This document shows, in pieces, positions 52,403 through 59,955 of a stretch of DNA of 64,000 bases. The notes beneath the pieces were generated by a model. It did not search any database. It worked only from the letters and a program-made list of their open reading frames with translations, and was not told the DNA's origin. A program made the translations under genes and the position numbers. This DNA is from Galbibacter kalidii (lineage in GTDB: Bacteria > Bacteroidota > Bacteroidia > Flavobacteriales > Flavobacteriaceae), in assembly GCF_026241135.1 (NCBI RefSeq), contig NZ_JAPFGA010000009.1:1-64000 (forward strand). Reading direction: 5' to 3'. The first letter of the stretch is position 1. Every line of letters begins with the position of its first letter.

Positions 52403-53677
52403 ATGCAATTCAAAAACACAAGGGATTTTGCTTTCAACCTTGATAAGCAAGACCGATTGAGGTCGTATAAAAACGAGTTTATCTTTCCGAAAATCAATGG
52501 GAAGGAAGTCATTTATTTTACCGGAAATTCTTTAGGACTGCAACCGAAACGAACAAAAGAGTATGTTGGTGAGGTGATGAACGATTGGGGCGAACTTGCC
52601 GTTGAAGGGCATTTCAAGGCAAAAAAACCTTGGTGGGATTATCATGAGCAATTGGCTGAACCCTTGTCGAAAGTAGTAGGGGCACAAGCTCAAGAAGTAA
52701 CGGTGATGAACACTTTGACGGTGAACCTGCATTTGTTGATGGTTTCTTTTTACCGCCCTTCCGGAAAACGTTATAAGATTCTTTGTGAAGAAAAAGCCTT
52801 TCCGTCAGATCAATATATGCTGGCGAGTCAGGTAAAGTTCCACGGATATGATCCAAAAGATGCTATTGTGGAGGTGAAAAAACGGGAAGGGGAGCATTTT
52901 TGGCGAACGGAGGACATTCTTGCTAAAATTGATGAGGTTGGCGATGAACTGGCCTTGGTGTTGATGGGAGGTGTTAATTATTACAACGGACAGGTACTTG
53001 ACATGAAAGCCATCACCCAAAAAGGCAAAGAAACCGGTGCTTTTGTGGGTTGGGATTTGGCACATGCCGTTGGTAATGTAAAACTGGAATTGCATGATTG
53101 GGATGCCGATTTTGCGGCTTGGTGCAGTTATAAATACATGAATAGTGGTCCCGGAAATGCATCGGGTATTTTTGTAAATGAAAAACATTTGAATAGGAAA
53201 GATATCCCCCGATTTGAAGGCTGGTGGGGAACAAAAAAAAAAACCCGGTTTTTGATGGAACCTGAATTTGACCCTATGCCGAATGCTGAGGCTTGGCAAG
53301 TGAGTAATATTCCGGTGATGTCGGTGGCACCTTATTTGGCTTCCCTGACCTTGTTTGATGAGGTGGGGATGGATGCTTTGATTGAAAAGAGTAAGCTGCT
53401 TACAGCATATCTGGAGTTTGTGCTCCGCGAAATTGATAAGGAAATAGGAGAAGAAAACGTATTTGAAATCATAACTCCTGAAGACAGAGGTTGCCAATTA
53501 TCGGTGTTTTTACACGGGCACGGAAAAGCCCTGTTCGATTACCTGATGGAAAATGGAGCGGTAACTGATTGGCGCGAGCCCAATGTGATACGCCTGGCAC
53601 CAACACCTTTTTACAATTCCTTTGAAGAAATGTATGAGTTCGGTCAGGTTTTGAAGCGGGGGATATTAGAAGCTTAA
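52403..53677 (+). CDS. kynU: Kynureninase
   Basis: 424 aa from the ATG at 52403 (MQFKNTRDFAFNLDKQD). PLP-dependent cleavage of kynurenine to anthranilate and alanine in tryptophan degradation or NAD synthesis. Seen: FPKINGKEVIYFTGNSLGLQPKRTKEYV, LAEPLSKVVGAQAQEVTVMNTLTVNLHLLMVSFYRP, FVGWDLAHAVGNVKLELHDWDADFAAWCSYKYMNSGPGNASGIFVNEKH (PLP Lys in SYKYMNSGPG) and FEGWWGTKKKTRFLMEPEFDPMPNAEAWQVSNIPVMS. Other pathway genes are not in the window. Confidence 0.96.
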   Translation: MQFKNTRDFAFNLDKQDRLRSYKNEFIFPKINGKEVIYFTGNSLGLQPKRTKEYVGEVMNDWGELAVEGHFKAKKPWWDYHEQLAEPLSKVVGAQAQEVTVMNTLTVNLHLLMVSFYRPSGKRYKILCEEKAFPSDQYMLASQVKFHGYDPKDAIVEVKKREGEHFWRTEDILAKIDEVGDELALVLMGGVNYYNGQVLDMKAITQKGKETGAFVGWDLAHAVGNVKLELHDWDADFAAWCSYKYMNSGPGNASGIFVNEKHLNRKDIPRFEGWWGTKKKTRFLMEPEFDPMPNAEAWQVSNIPVMSVAPYLASLTLFDEVGMDALIEKSKLLTAYLEFVLREIDKEIGEENVFEIITPEDRGCQLSVFLHGHGKALFDYLMENGAVTDWREPNVIRLAPTPFYNSFEEMYEFGQVLKRGILEA

Positions 53678-53810
53678 AACAATATCTTGAAGGATACTTT
53701 TCTTTGTGTGCTTTGCGAAAATCTTTGCACCCTTTGCGTGAAATAATGATTGACCTCTTATTAAGCAGTTAGGCTACATTTGGATCCCGAATCAAAAAAA
53801 AGTTTAATTA

Positions 53811-54491
53811 ATGAATCTAAAGGAACATTATAGAAAACTATATAACGAGTCAATTAACAAAATCTCATCTGACAAATATGAAATTGATAATTTAATAGAC
53901 TCAAAATTTGACCAAAGATTTGGAATAACTCTTCTTATCAGGCCATCAGATGAAATAAAAGAGAACATTCAAAAACTACTTAACGAACTAAAAACAGTTG
54001 AGCCTAATCAATATTATTACCTAAATTCTGATATTCATATCACAATTATGTCTATAATATCCTGTTATGAAGGTTTTGATATTAAAAAAATCGAATTACC
54101 AAAATACATTGAATTAATTAAAAAGTGCTTGCCGGCCAATCAAAATTTGAATATCCAATTTAAGGGTTTGACAGCTTCTGATTCTTGTATTATGCTACAA
54201 GGATTTATGGATAATGATGTATTGAACGAAATCAGAAACAAATTGAGGGTTGAATTTAAAAATTCTAGACTCGAACAAAGTTTAGATAAAAGATACCCTA
54301 TTCAAACAGCACATTCAACAATTGTACGGTTTAGAAAACGTTTTGAACAAAAAGGTGATTTCTTAAAAATAATAGACAAATATTCTAATCATGATTTTGG
54401 CTCTTTTGAAGTGAAAAAATTAGAATTTGTTTATAACGATTGGTATCAAAGAAAGGGATTTGTGAAGAAACTATACGAATTTGAAATATAG
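53811..54491 (+). CDS. 2H phosphoesterase-superfamily protein (2'-5' RNA ligase-like)
   Basis: 226 aa. Two HxT motifs about 90 residues apart: SDIHITIMSII (about 81-91) and TAHSTIVRFRKRF (about 170-180), the hallmark of 2H phosphoesterases acting on 2'-5' or cyclic phosphodiester bonds in RNA or nucleotides. The order FGITLLIRPSDEIKENIQKLLNEL, then HxT, then LKGLTASDSCIMLQGF fits the fold. Lower GC and more Lys/Asn/Ile than its neighbours, compatible with transfer. Substrate unknown. Confidence 0.72.
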   Translation: MNLKEHYRKLYNESINKISSDKYEIDNLIDSKFDQRFGITLLIRPSDEIKENIQKLLNELKTVEPNQYYYLNSDIHITIMSIISCYEGFDIKKIELPKYIELIKKCLPANQNLNIQFKGLTASDSCIMLQGFMDNDVLNEIRNKLRVEFKNSRLEQSLDKRYPIQTAHSTIVRFRKRFEQKGDFLKIIDKYSNHDFGSFEVKKLEFVYNDWYQRKGFVKKLYEFEI

Positions 54492-54598
54492 AAACGTAGG
54501 CTATAGGCTTGTTGTTGATTTGAAGCTGAAAATCCGTGAGGGTTTCCAGGAACGAGCCATACAAAAAAACGATTAACCTGAAATAATTAAGATATACA

Positions 54599-54970
54599 AT
54601 GAAGCCATACCTGATTTTTTTATTGCTGATATTCCTAGCGCAAACCGCATGCACTTCAAAAACACAATCCATCACCGATTTTGATGGGGAATTGTCAGAA
54701 AACGAAGTGCTTATCGATGTGCGTACACCGGAAGAATATAGTAAAGGTTATATTGAAAAAGCGGTCAATATCGATGTGAAAAGTGATGATTTTGTGGAAA
54801 AAGTAGAACAAATTGATAAAAACAAAAACGTTTATCTCTATTGCCAAAGCGGAGGAAGAAGTTTGAAGGCTTCAAAAATTTTAGATTCTTTGGGCTTTAA
54901 ACATGTCTATAATTTAGACGGCGGATTTACGGCTTGGAAAGAAGCTGGAAGGGATTATGTGGAGGAATAA
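54599..54970 (+). CDS. Rhodanese-like lipoprotein
   Basis: 123 aa. Lipobox LAQTAC after a short hydrophobic segment. Single rhodanese domain: NEVLIDVRTPEEYSKGYIEKAVNIDV, active-site loop YLYCQSGGRSLKASKILDSLGFKHVYNLDGGFTAWKEAGRD with the catalytic Cys in YCQSGGRS. Sulfur transfer or a thiol-dependent role in the periplasm; acceptor unknown. Confidence 0.92.
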   Translation: MKPYLIFLLLIFLAQTACTSKTQSITDFDGELSENEVLIDVRTPEEYSKGYIEKAVNIDVKSDDFVEKVEQIDKNKNVYLYCQSGGRSLKASKILDSLGFKHVYNLDGGFTAWKEAGRDYVEE

Positions 54971-55014
54971 TACTGATTGTAAGTCTAACACTTCGGGGGT
55001 CGATGATTTTGGTT

Positions 55015-55461
55015 TTACCACTCTCGCCAATCCTCAGTGATGTCTTCATCTTTGTCATTATAGCCTTTTAAATGTCCAGCTAAAATAATAATCTCAGCAA
55101 TTTGTTCTCTTTGACCTGTTTCAATTAATTCATGTCCACACTTTTCATTCAAATCATTTAGTTCAAAAACAACATTTTTAACACTTAACATTCCACTTTC
55201 TTTTGAGTTTGATATTGAGATTTCAGCAAGAAAGCTGTTGATTAACTCCATACACTTTTCAACATCGGATATTGTGTATTCGGTTTCTCCAGGTTCAATA
55301 AACTCAATCATTCCTATTTTTAAATCTTCAGATATTTTTTTGATTTCGAGGTTCTCTTTTAAATTCATTTCGGGTATATTAGTTAGTCTTTCATTTTCTT
55401 TTTGTCCGTAAGCAAATGCTGTAAATAAAATTAGATTTATGACTAAAAGTTTAATTTTCAT
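55015..55461 (-). CDS. Hypothetical exported protein
   Basis: 148 aa, signal peptide (LLVINLILFTAFAYGQ). Mature part acidic and helical with KISEDLKIGMIEFIEPGETEYTISDVEKCMELINSFLAEISIS and LNEKCGHELIETGQREQIAEIIILAGHLKGYNDKDEDITEDW. Two Cys about 45 residues apart could pair. No family recognised. Preceded by a 33-bp palindrome terminator shared with the M3 peptidase region. Confidence 0.6.
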   Translation of the reverse strand: MKIKLLVINLILFTAFAYGQKENERLTNIPEMNLKENLEIKKISEDLKIGMIEFIEPGETEYTISDVEKCMELINSFLAEISISNSKESGMLSVKNVVFELNDLNEKCGHELIETGQREQIAEIIILAGHLKGYNDKDEDITEDWREW

Positions 55462-55493
55462 ACGATTTCCTTTACTAAGGCATAGCTTTTAAA

Positions 55494-55526
55494 AGACCTT
55501 CTAGGTTTCAAAAACCTAGAAGGTCT
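55494..55526. terminator. 33-bp palindrome terminator, second copy
   Basis: AGACCTTCTAGGTTT/AAACCTAGAAGGTCT, 15-bp perfect arms and 3-nt loop; just past the M3 peptidase stop. Same architecture as 33253-33285. Confidence 0.7.
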
Positions 55527-55535
55527 ATATATTTA

Positions 55536-57572
55536 TCATTTACTTCCAATCAACCCCGCTCTTCTTAGCAGCGCATCCGGCTGTGGTTCTTTTCCCCTAA
55601 AGCGTTTGTACAATTCCATCGGGTTTTCCGTTCCTCCTTTGGAAAGGACGTTTTCTTTAAATTTATCAGCGACCTCTTTATTGAAGATTCCTTTTTCCTT
55701 GAAAAGTTCAAAAGCATCCGCATCGAGTACTTCGGCCCATTTGTAGCTGTAATACCCGGCAGAATATCCGCCTTGAAAAATATGTGAAAATGCCGGACTC
55801 ATACAGGTTTCCGAGGTTTCAGGATACAGTTGTGTGGATTTAAAAGCGTTTGTTTCGTGTTCTTTTACATCGGTAATGTCTTTTGGGTTGGCTCCGTGCC
55901 AACTCATGTCCAGCATCCCAAAACTTAACTGACGAAGCGTTTGCATGCCTTCCATAAAAGTAGCCGACTCTTTGATCTTTTTTACATATTCCATCGGAAT
56001 GACTTCATCGGTTTCATAATGTCTGGCAAAAATCTCCAAAGCTTCTTTTTCATAACACCAATTTTCCAGCACCTGACTTGGCAGCTCAACAAAATCCCAG
56101 TACACACTCGTACCGCTCAAGCTCGGATAGGTGGTGTTGGCCAACATGCCGTGGAGGGCATGTCCGAATTCGTGAAACAGGGTAGTCACCTCGTTAAACG
56201 TAAGCAATGATGGCTTGGAAGAGGTGGGTTTGGTGAAATTACAAACAATGGAAACATGAGGTCTTGAGTTTTCCTCGTTTCTTTTGTATTGATTCTTGTA
56301 AATCGTCATCCAAGCACCGTTTCTCTTGCCCGCACGCGGATGGAAATCAGCATAAAAAATAGCGGTGAGTTTCTTATTTTCGTCAAGCACCTTGTAGGTT
56401 TTGACATCCTCATGGTATTTGTCGATGTCTTTGGTTTCTTCAAAAGTGAGTCCGTACAGGCGCTTGGCTACTGTAAAAACCCCTTGGATAACATTCTCAA
56501 GCTTGAAATAGGGCTTGAGTTTTTCATCATCCAGATCAAAAAGTTTTTGCTTGAGCTTTTCCGTATAAAAAGCGCCGTCCCATTTTTCGAGTCTATCAAT
56601 ACCGTCAGTCTCTTTGGCGAAGCTTTCCAGTTGTGAAAACTCGCGTTTGGCGGCTGGTTTAGCTTTTTCCAGTAATTCCGCTAAAAAACTGTTGACTTTT
56701 TCCGCAGTTTTGGCCATTCGTTCTTCAAGAACAAAGTGGGCATGAGTTTTATAACCGAGCAATTCTGCCCGCTGCTGACGCAGGTTGACAATCTGTTTTA
56801 TGATCTCGCGGTTATCAAATTCATTGCCGTGGAAAGCCTTACTGCCAAAAGCCAATGACATTTTCTTTCTCAGTCCCCTGTTTTCAGCATAGGTCATCAA
56901 AGGGATATAACTCGGGTAATTCAAAGTAAACACCCAACCTTCTTTTTTTCTCGATTTGGCTTCATCAGTTGCGGCTTCCAAAGCACTTTCAGGAAGACCT
57001 TTTAGTTCGTTTTCATCCGTAATATGAAGCTCAAAACTATTGGTTTCAGCCAAAACATTTTCCCCGAATTTCAGGCTCAACTTCGATAATTCCATATCGA
57101 TATTTCTCAATGTGGCTTTTTTGTCCTCGGGTAAATTGGCTCCATTTCTGGAAAAATTCTTATAGGTTTTATCCAAAAGCATTTTTTGTTCGGGATTTAA
57201 CGAAAGCTGGTCTTTCTCTTCCCAAACGGTTTTTACCCTTTTGAAAAGCGCTTCATTCAAACGGACGTCGTTTCCGAATTCTGAAAGCAAAGGCGAAATC
57301 TCCTGAGCCAATTTTTGAATTTGCTCATTGGTTTCGGCGCTGTTCAGGTTGAAAAATATCGACGTAACCCTGTCTAGATGTTCCCCTGAAAATTCCAAGG
57401 CTTCAATGGTGTTTTCAAAATCAACGGCTTCCGGATTGGAAGTAATTGCATCGATCTCAGCTTTTGTTTTTTGGATTTCCGCTTTAACTGCCGGAAGAAA
57501 ATCTTCGTTATTTATTTGAGAAAATGGGGCAGTGGTATATGGGGTTTTAAATGCTTGATTTAAAATGTTCAT
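55536..57572 (-). CDS. M3-family metallopeptidase (peptidyl-dipeptidase Dcp/oligopeptidase A type)
   Basis: 678 aa, no signal peptide, so cytoplasmic. Zinc site FNEVTTLFHEFGHALHGMLANTTYPSLSGTSVYWDFVELPSQVLENWCYE (HEXXH near 466, second Glu downstream). Opening NQAFKTPYTTAPFSQINNEDFLPAVKAEIQKTKAEIDAITSNPEAVDFENTIEALE and FYADFHPRAGKRNGAWM are typical. Degrades oligopeptides; Dcp versus PrlC cannot be settled from sequence alone. Confidence 0.94.
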   Translation of the reverse strand: MNILNQAFKTPYTTAPFSQINNEDFLPAVKAEIQKTKAEIDAITSNPEAVDFENTIEALEFSGEHLDRVTSIFFNLNSAETNEQIQKLAQEISPLLSEFGNDVRLNEALFKRVKTVWEEKDQLSLNPEQKMLLDKTYKNFSRNGANLPEDKKATLRNIDMELSKLSLKFGENVLAETNSFELHITDENELKGLPESALEAATDEAKSRKKEGWVFTLNYPSYIPLMTYAENRGLRKKMSLAFGSKAFHGNEFDNREIIKQIVNLRQQRAELLGYKTHAHFVLEERMAKTAEKVNSFLAELLEKAKPAAKREFSQLESFAKETDGIDRLEKWDGAFYTEKLKQKLFDLDDEKLKPYFKLENVIQGVFTVAKRLYGLTFEETKDIDKYHEDVKTYKVLDENKKLTAIFYADFHPRAGKRNGAWMTIYKNQYKRNEENSRPHVSIVCNFTKPTSSKPSLLTFNEVTTLFHEFGHALHGMLANTTYPSLSGTSVYWDFVELPSQVLENWCYEKEALEIFARHYETDEVIPMEYVKKIKESATFMEGMQTLRQLSFGMLDMSWHGANPKDITDVKEHETNAFKSTQLYPETSETCMSPAFSHIFQGGYSAGYYSYKWAEVLDADAFELFKEKGIFNKEVADKFKENVLSKGGTENPMELYKRFRGKEPQPDALLRRAGLIGSK

Positions 57573-57662
57573 CAGTTGTTTTAATTTTTTTGCAGTCCTT
57601 ATGTTTTGTATTGTGCATGTCCCTCCTGAGCATAGTCGAAGGGTTGTCTGTGTGAATAGGGG
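57573..57662. repeat. Short CCTGAGCATAGTCGAAGGG repeat
   Basis: The sequence near 57625-57643 matches CCTGAGCGTAGCCGAAGGG near 44608 at 17 of 19 positions; related TCGACAGG...CTCAG occurs in the hairpin at 50.6 kb. Confidence 0.5.
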
Positions 57663-58151
57663 CTAACTTTTCTTCACACTTTTAGCACCTTCGATCACCT
57701 TAGCTTTCAGGTTTTCTTTATAATTCAAAATAGCTTTTTGTACTTCGGAATTGCTACTTCCAATAATCTGGGCAGCCAGAATACCGGCGTTTTTTGCACC
57801 GTTAAGCGCTACGGTAGCTACGGGAACACCACCCGGCATTTGAAGAATAGAAAGCACCGAATCCCATCCGTCTATGGAATTACTACTTTTTACGGGAACT
57901 CCAATAACGGGTAGAGGCGATAGCGAAGCTACCATACCCGGTAGATGTGCAGCACCTCCGGCACCCGCGATTATTACGGAAATACCTTTTGTATGGGCAT
58001 TTTTACCAAAATCATACATTTTTTCGGGGGTTCTGTGGGCAGAAACAATATCGACTTCCACTTCAATTTTCAGTTCTTTTAAAACGTCTATTGCGTCTTG
58101 CATAACAGGGAGGTCACTCGTACTTCCCATAATGATCGCTACTTTTGCCAT
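57663..58151 (-). CDS. purE: N5-carboxyaminoimidazole ribonucleotide mutase
   Basis: 162 aa, class I PurE. Converts N5-CAIR to CAIR in purine synthesis. Seen: VAIIMGSTSDLPVMQDAIDVLKEL, VDIVSAHRTPEKMYDFGKNAHTKGISVIIAGAGGAAHLPGMVASLSPLPVIGVPVKSSNSIDGWDSVLSILQMPGGVPVATVALNGAKNAGILAAQII. purK is not adjacent in the window on this side. Own promoter box upstream. Confidence 0.97.
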   Translation of the reverse strand: MAKVAIIMGSTSDLPVMQDAIDVLKELKIEVEVDIVSAHRTPEKMYDFGKNAHTKGISVIIAGAGGAAHLPGMVASLSPLPVIGVPVKSSNSIDGWDSVLSILQMPGGVPVATVALNGAKNAGILAAQIIGSSNSEVQKAILNYKENLKAKVIEGAKSVKKS

Positions 58152-58175
58152 TTTGTATATGTTGAATTAAAGACC

Positions 58176-58183
58176 CAAAGTTA
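58176..58183 (-). promoter_or_regulatory. Promoter -7 box for purE
   Basis: Minus-strand TAACTTTG, a perfect TAnnTTTG match about 25 nt upstream of the start. Confidence 0.45.
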
Positions 58184-58297
58184 AGAAGTTTGAAAGTAAT
58201 AAGTTAGAAAGATAAATAACTTCTTCTGAGAAATTCCAATACCCAAAAACCTTGAACCTGAAATCTTAAACGTTGAGCATCACTACTGCCCATTGAT

Positions 58298-59482
58298 TTA
58301 CTCGATCCGAAGCAAATCCTTCGCTAATGTGATCATTTCCGGATCACCGGTATGTTTGTTGGGCTCATCAGAAAGTTTGACGGTGGGCAACCATTCTTGA
58401 TCACTGGTTAAAACATCAGTCAATTTGATAACGATATTCATGGGTCTGAGTCCCACATCATTGGTCAGGTTGGTGCCAATTCCGAAGGAAATGCCAATTT
58501 TGCCTTTACAAGCTTTGGTTATTGATTCTACCTTCTCCGGGTTCAATCCGTCTGAAAAAATAATGTATTTATAAAGTGGATTGATGCCGTGACTTTTATA
58601 ATGAGCAATGGTTTTTTTAGCAAACTCAATAGGATTACCACTATCGTGACGAACGCCGTCAAACAATTTGGCAAATTTGGTGTCAAACTGTTTAAAAAAT
58701 ACATCCGTGGTATAAGTATCAGACAAAGCTACACCTAAATCCCCGCGATAAACATCCACCCAATGTTCTAGAGACATGGCGTTGGCCATTTTAAATCCGA
58801 ATTCAGCAGCGTGGAACATAAACCATTCATGGGCATGTGTTCCGATGGGTTTTACATTATAGAGCATGGCCATATGTACATTGCTGGAACCGGCAAAACT
58901 CTTTCCTTTAAAAGCATAAAGTGCGTGCATCACCTCGCGATGTGTGCGGTATGAATGTCTTCGGCGGGTGCCAAATTCAGCAACCGTAACCCCCAGTTCG
59001 TTGTATAGTTTGATCTTATCCAGTGTTTTCTCAACGATCTTTTCTTTGCTCCAGGGTTCTTGCTCGGTGAGTATATAGTAGAGTTCGCTGATCAGGGAGA
59101 GCAGCGGAACTTCCCATAAAATGGTACGATACCAATACCCCGAAATAGTCACTTCAAGGTCCTCACCGTCTTGAACGATGTTGACTTCAGAAGGATCATA
59201 TCGATATCCTTCAAGAAAATCGATATAAGCCGGATTTAGATACGGACAATGTTCAATCAGGAACTGTTTTTCGTCCTTGGTCAGCTGTAGTGTGGCCATA
59301 TTGTTGACTGCCGATCGCAAAGCATTTTCAAATCCCTCCGGAAATTTATGCTCTCCACGATTGATGAATTTGTATTTCGATTTTACATTGGGGAAGAGCT
59401 TGACCACGGCACATTGCATGGTGAATTTATAAAAATCGTTGTCGAGTATGGAGTTGAATACCTTAAAATTATCCTTAAGCAT
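58298..59482 (-). CDS. pncB: Nicotinate phosphoribosyltransferase
   Basis: 394 aa from the ATG at 59482; a TTG at 59494 would add four residues. ATP-dependent synthesis of nicotinate mononucleotide, entry of nicotinate into NAD salvage. Seen: NSILDNDFYKFTMQCAVVKLFPNVKSKYKFINRGEHKFPEGF, GVTVAEFGTRRRHSYRTHREVMHALYAFKGKSFAGSSNVHMAMLYNVKPIGTHAHEWFMFHAAEFG, LSDTYTTDVFFKQFDTKFAKLFDGVRHDSGNPIEFAKKTIAHYKSHGI and FSDGLNPEKVESI. Divergent from the aromatic operon. Confidence 0.96.
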   Translation of the reverse strand: MLKDNFKVFNSILDNDFYKFTMQCAVVKLFPNVKSKYKFINRGEHKFPEGFENALRSAVNNMATLQLTKDEKQFLIEHCPYLNPAYIDFLEGYRYDPSEVNIVQDGEDLEVTISGYWYRTILWEVPLLSLISELYYILTEQEPWSKEKIVEKTLDKIKLYNELGVTVAEFGTRRRHSYRTHREVMHALYAFKGKSFAGSSNVHMAMLYNVKPIGTHAHEWFMFHAAEFGFKMANAMSLEHWVDVYRGDLGVALSDTYTTDVFFKQFDTKFAKLFDGVRHDSGNPIEFAKKTIAHYKSHGINPLYKYIIFSDGLNPEKVESITKACKGKIGISFGIGTNLTNDVGLRPMNIVIKLTDVLTSDQEWLPTVKLSDEPNKHTGDPEMITLAKDLLRIE

Positions 59483-59809
59483 GGAAGTCTTCAATTTTTA
59501 TGTTGAAAAGTACATAAAATTTTCCATTGTACTTATATGAAAACATCAATGAAGAAAAAAAGAAACCTTTGTCTTTGGTAGATAAACTGTTAGATAGATA
59601 GAATATTTAAATAATAATATCGTCTTCATAATCATCTAAAGGTTGGGAAACTTTGCTTATGTACATTTCATATTATCAAAAAAACGTGATTTTTGAAATT
59701 ATATCTTCAAAAAAAGTTATGAAAATATAATTTTTCAAAAAAAATACGTTTCGATTATTTCTTATTCCAAATTAATAATTACATTAGCACCTTCAAACAA
59801 AAAGAAAGT
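59483..59809. other. 327-bp AT-rich divergent intergenic region
   Basis: Very AT-rich between pncB and the pheA leader. Contains a weak -7 candidate TACATTAG (59780-59787) about 23 nt before the leader peptide start; no other feature recognised. Confidence 0.5.
59780..59787 (+). promoter_or_regulatory. Possible -7 box for the pheA leader transcript
   Basis: TACATTAG matches TAnnTTTG except one base. The spacing would put the transcript start about 15 nt before the leader peptide. Confidence 0.3.
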
Positions 59810-59887
59810 ATGTTGGCAAACACATATATCTGGAACTTTTATTTTTTCTTCTTTTATTTTTTTAATGAAAGAACGGGACGGATATAG
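59810..59887 (+). CDS. Phe/Tyr-rich leader peptide of the pheA operon
   Basis: 25 codons, ATG to TAG, preceded by an A-rich AAAGAAAG segment. The peptide reads MLANTYIWNFYFFFFYFF followed by NERTGRI: 7 Phe and 3 Tyr (plus Trp) with a run of 10 residues that is aromatic at 9 positions. Such a run is expected by chance only rarely and is the hallmark of a ribosome-stalling leader for Phe (and Tyr) starvation. The codons after the aromatic run overlap a CGGGAC segment (59874-59879) that can pair with the downstream terminator's 5' arm. Coupled to the attenuator at 59914-59941. Confidence 0.85.
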   Translation: MLANTYIWNFYFFFFYFFNERTGRI

Positions 59888-59919
59888 GTTATTGTCAAAG
59901 TAAAATATACATGGTCCCG
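59874..59919 (+). promoter_or_regulatory. Predicted antiterminator pairing
   Basis: CGGGAC (59874-59879) is identical to the terminator 3' arm (59929-59934) and so can pair with GTCCCG (59914-59919) instead. It lies 10 nt after the last Phe codon and 5 nt before the leader stop: free when a ribosome stalls in the Phe run, covered when it reaches the stop. Confidence 0.65.
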
Positions 59920-59941
59920 GAATTTTTTCGGGACTTTTTTT
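59914..59941 (+). terminator. pheA attenuator (intrinsic terminator)
   Basis: Stem GTCCCG/CGGGAC, extendable by GAA/TTT (one G-U), 3-nt loop, then seven T. It stands between the leader peptide and pheA, 14 nt before the pheA ATG, so it acts on the operon itself and not on an upstream gene (pncB points away). Confidence 0.8.
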
Positions 59942-59955
59942 ATGCGAAATTTTAA

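Noticed and set aside
59519-59581. Short frame starting MKTSMKKKRNLCLW in the pncB-pheA gap
   Set aside because: 14 codons, Lys-rich without aromatic run, about 290 nt before the true leader peptide; no stem associated. Probably chance.
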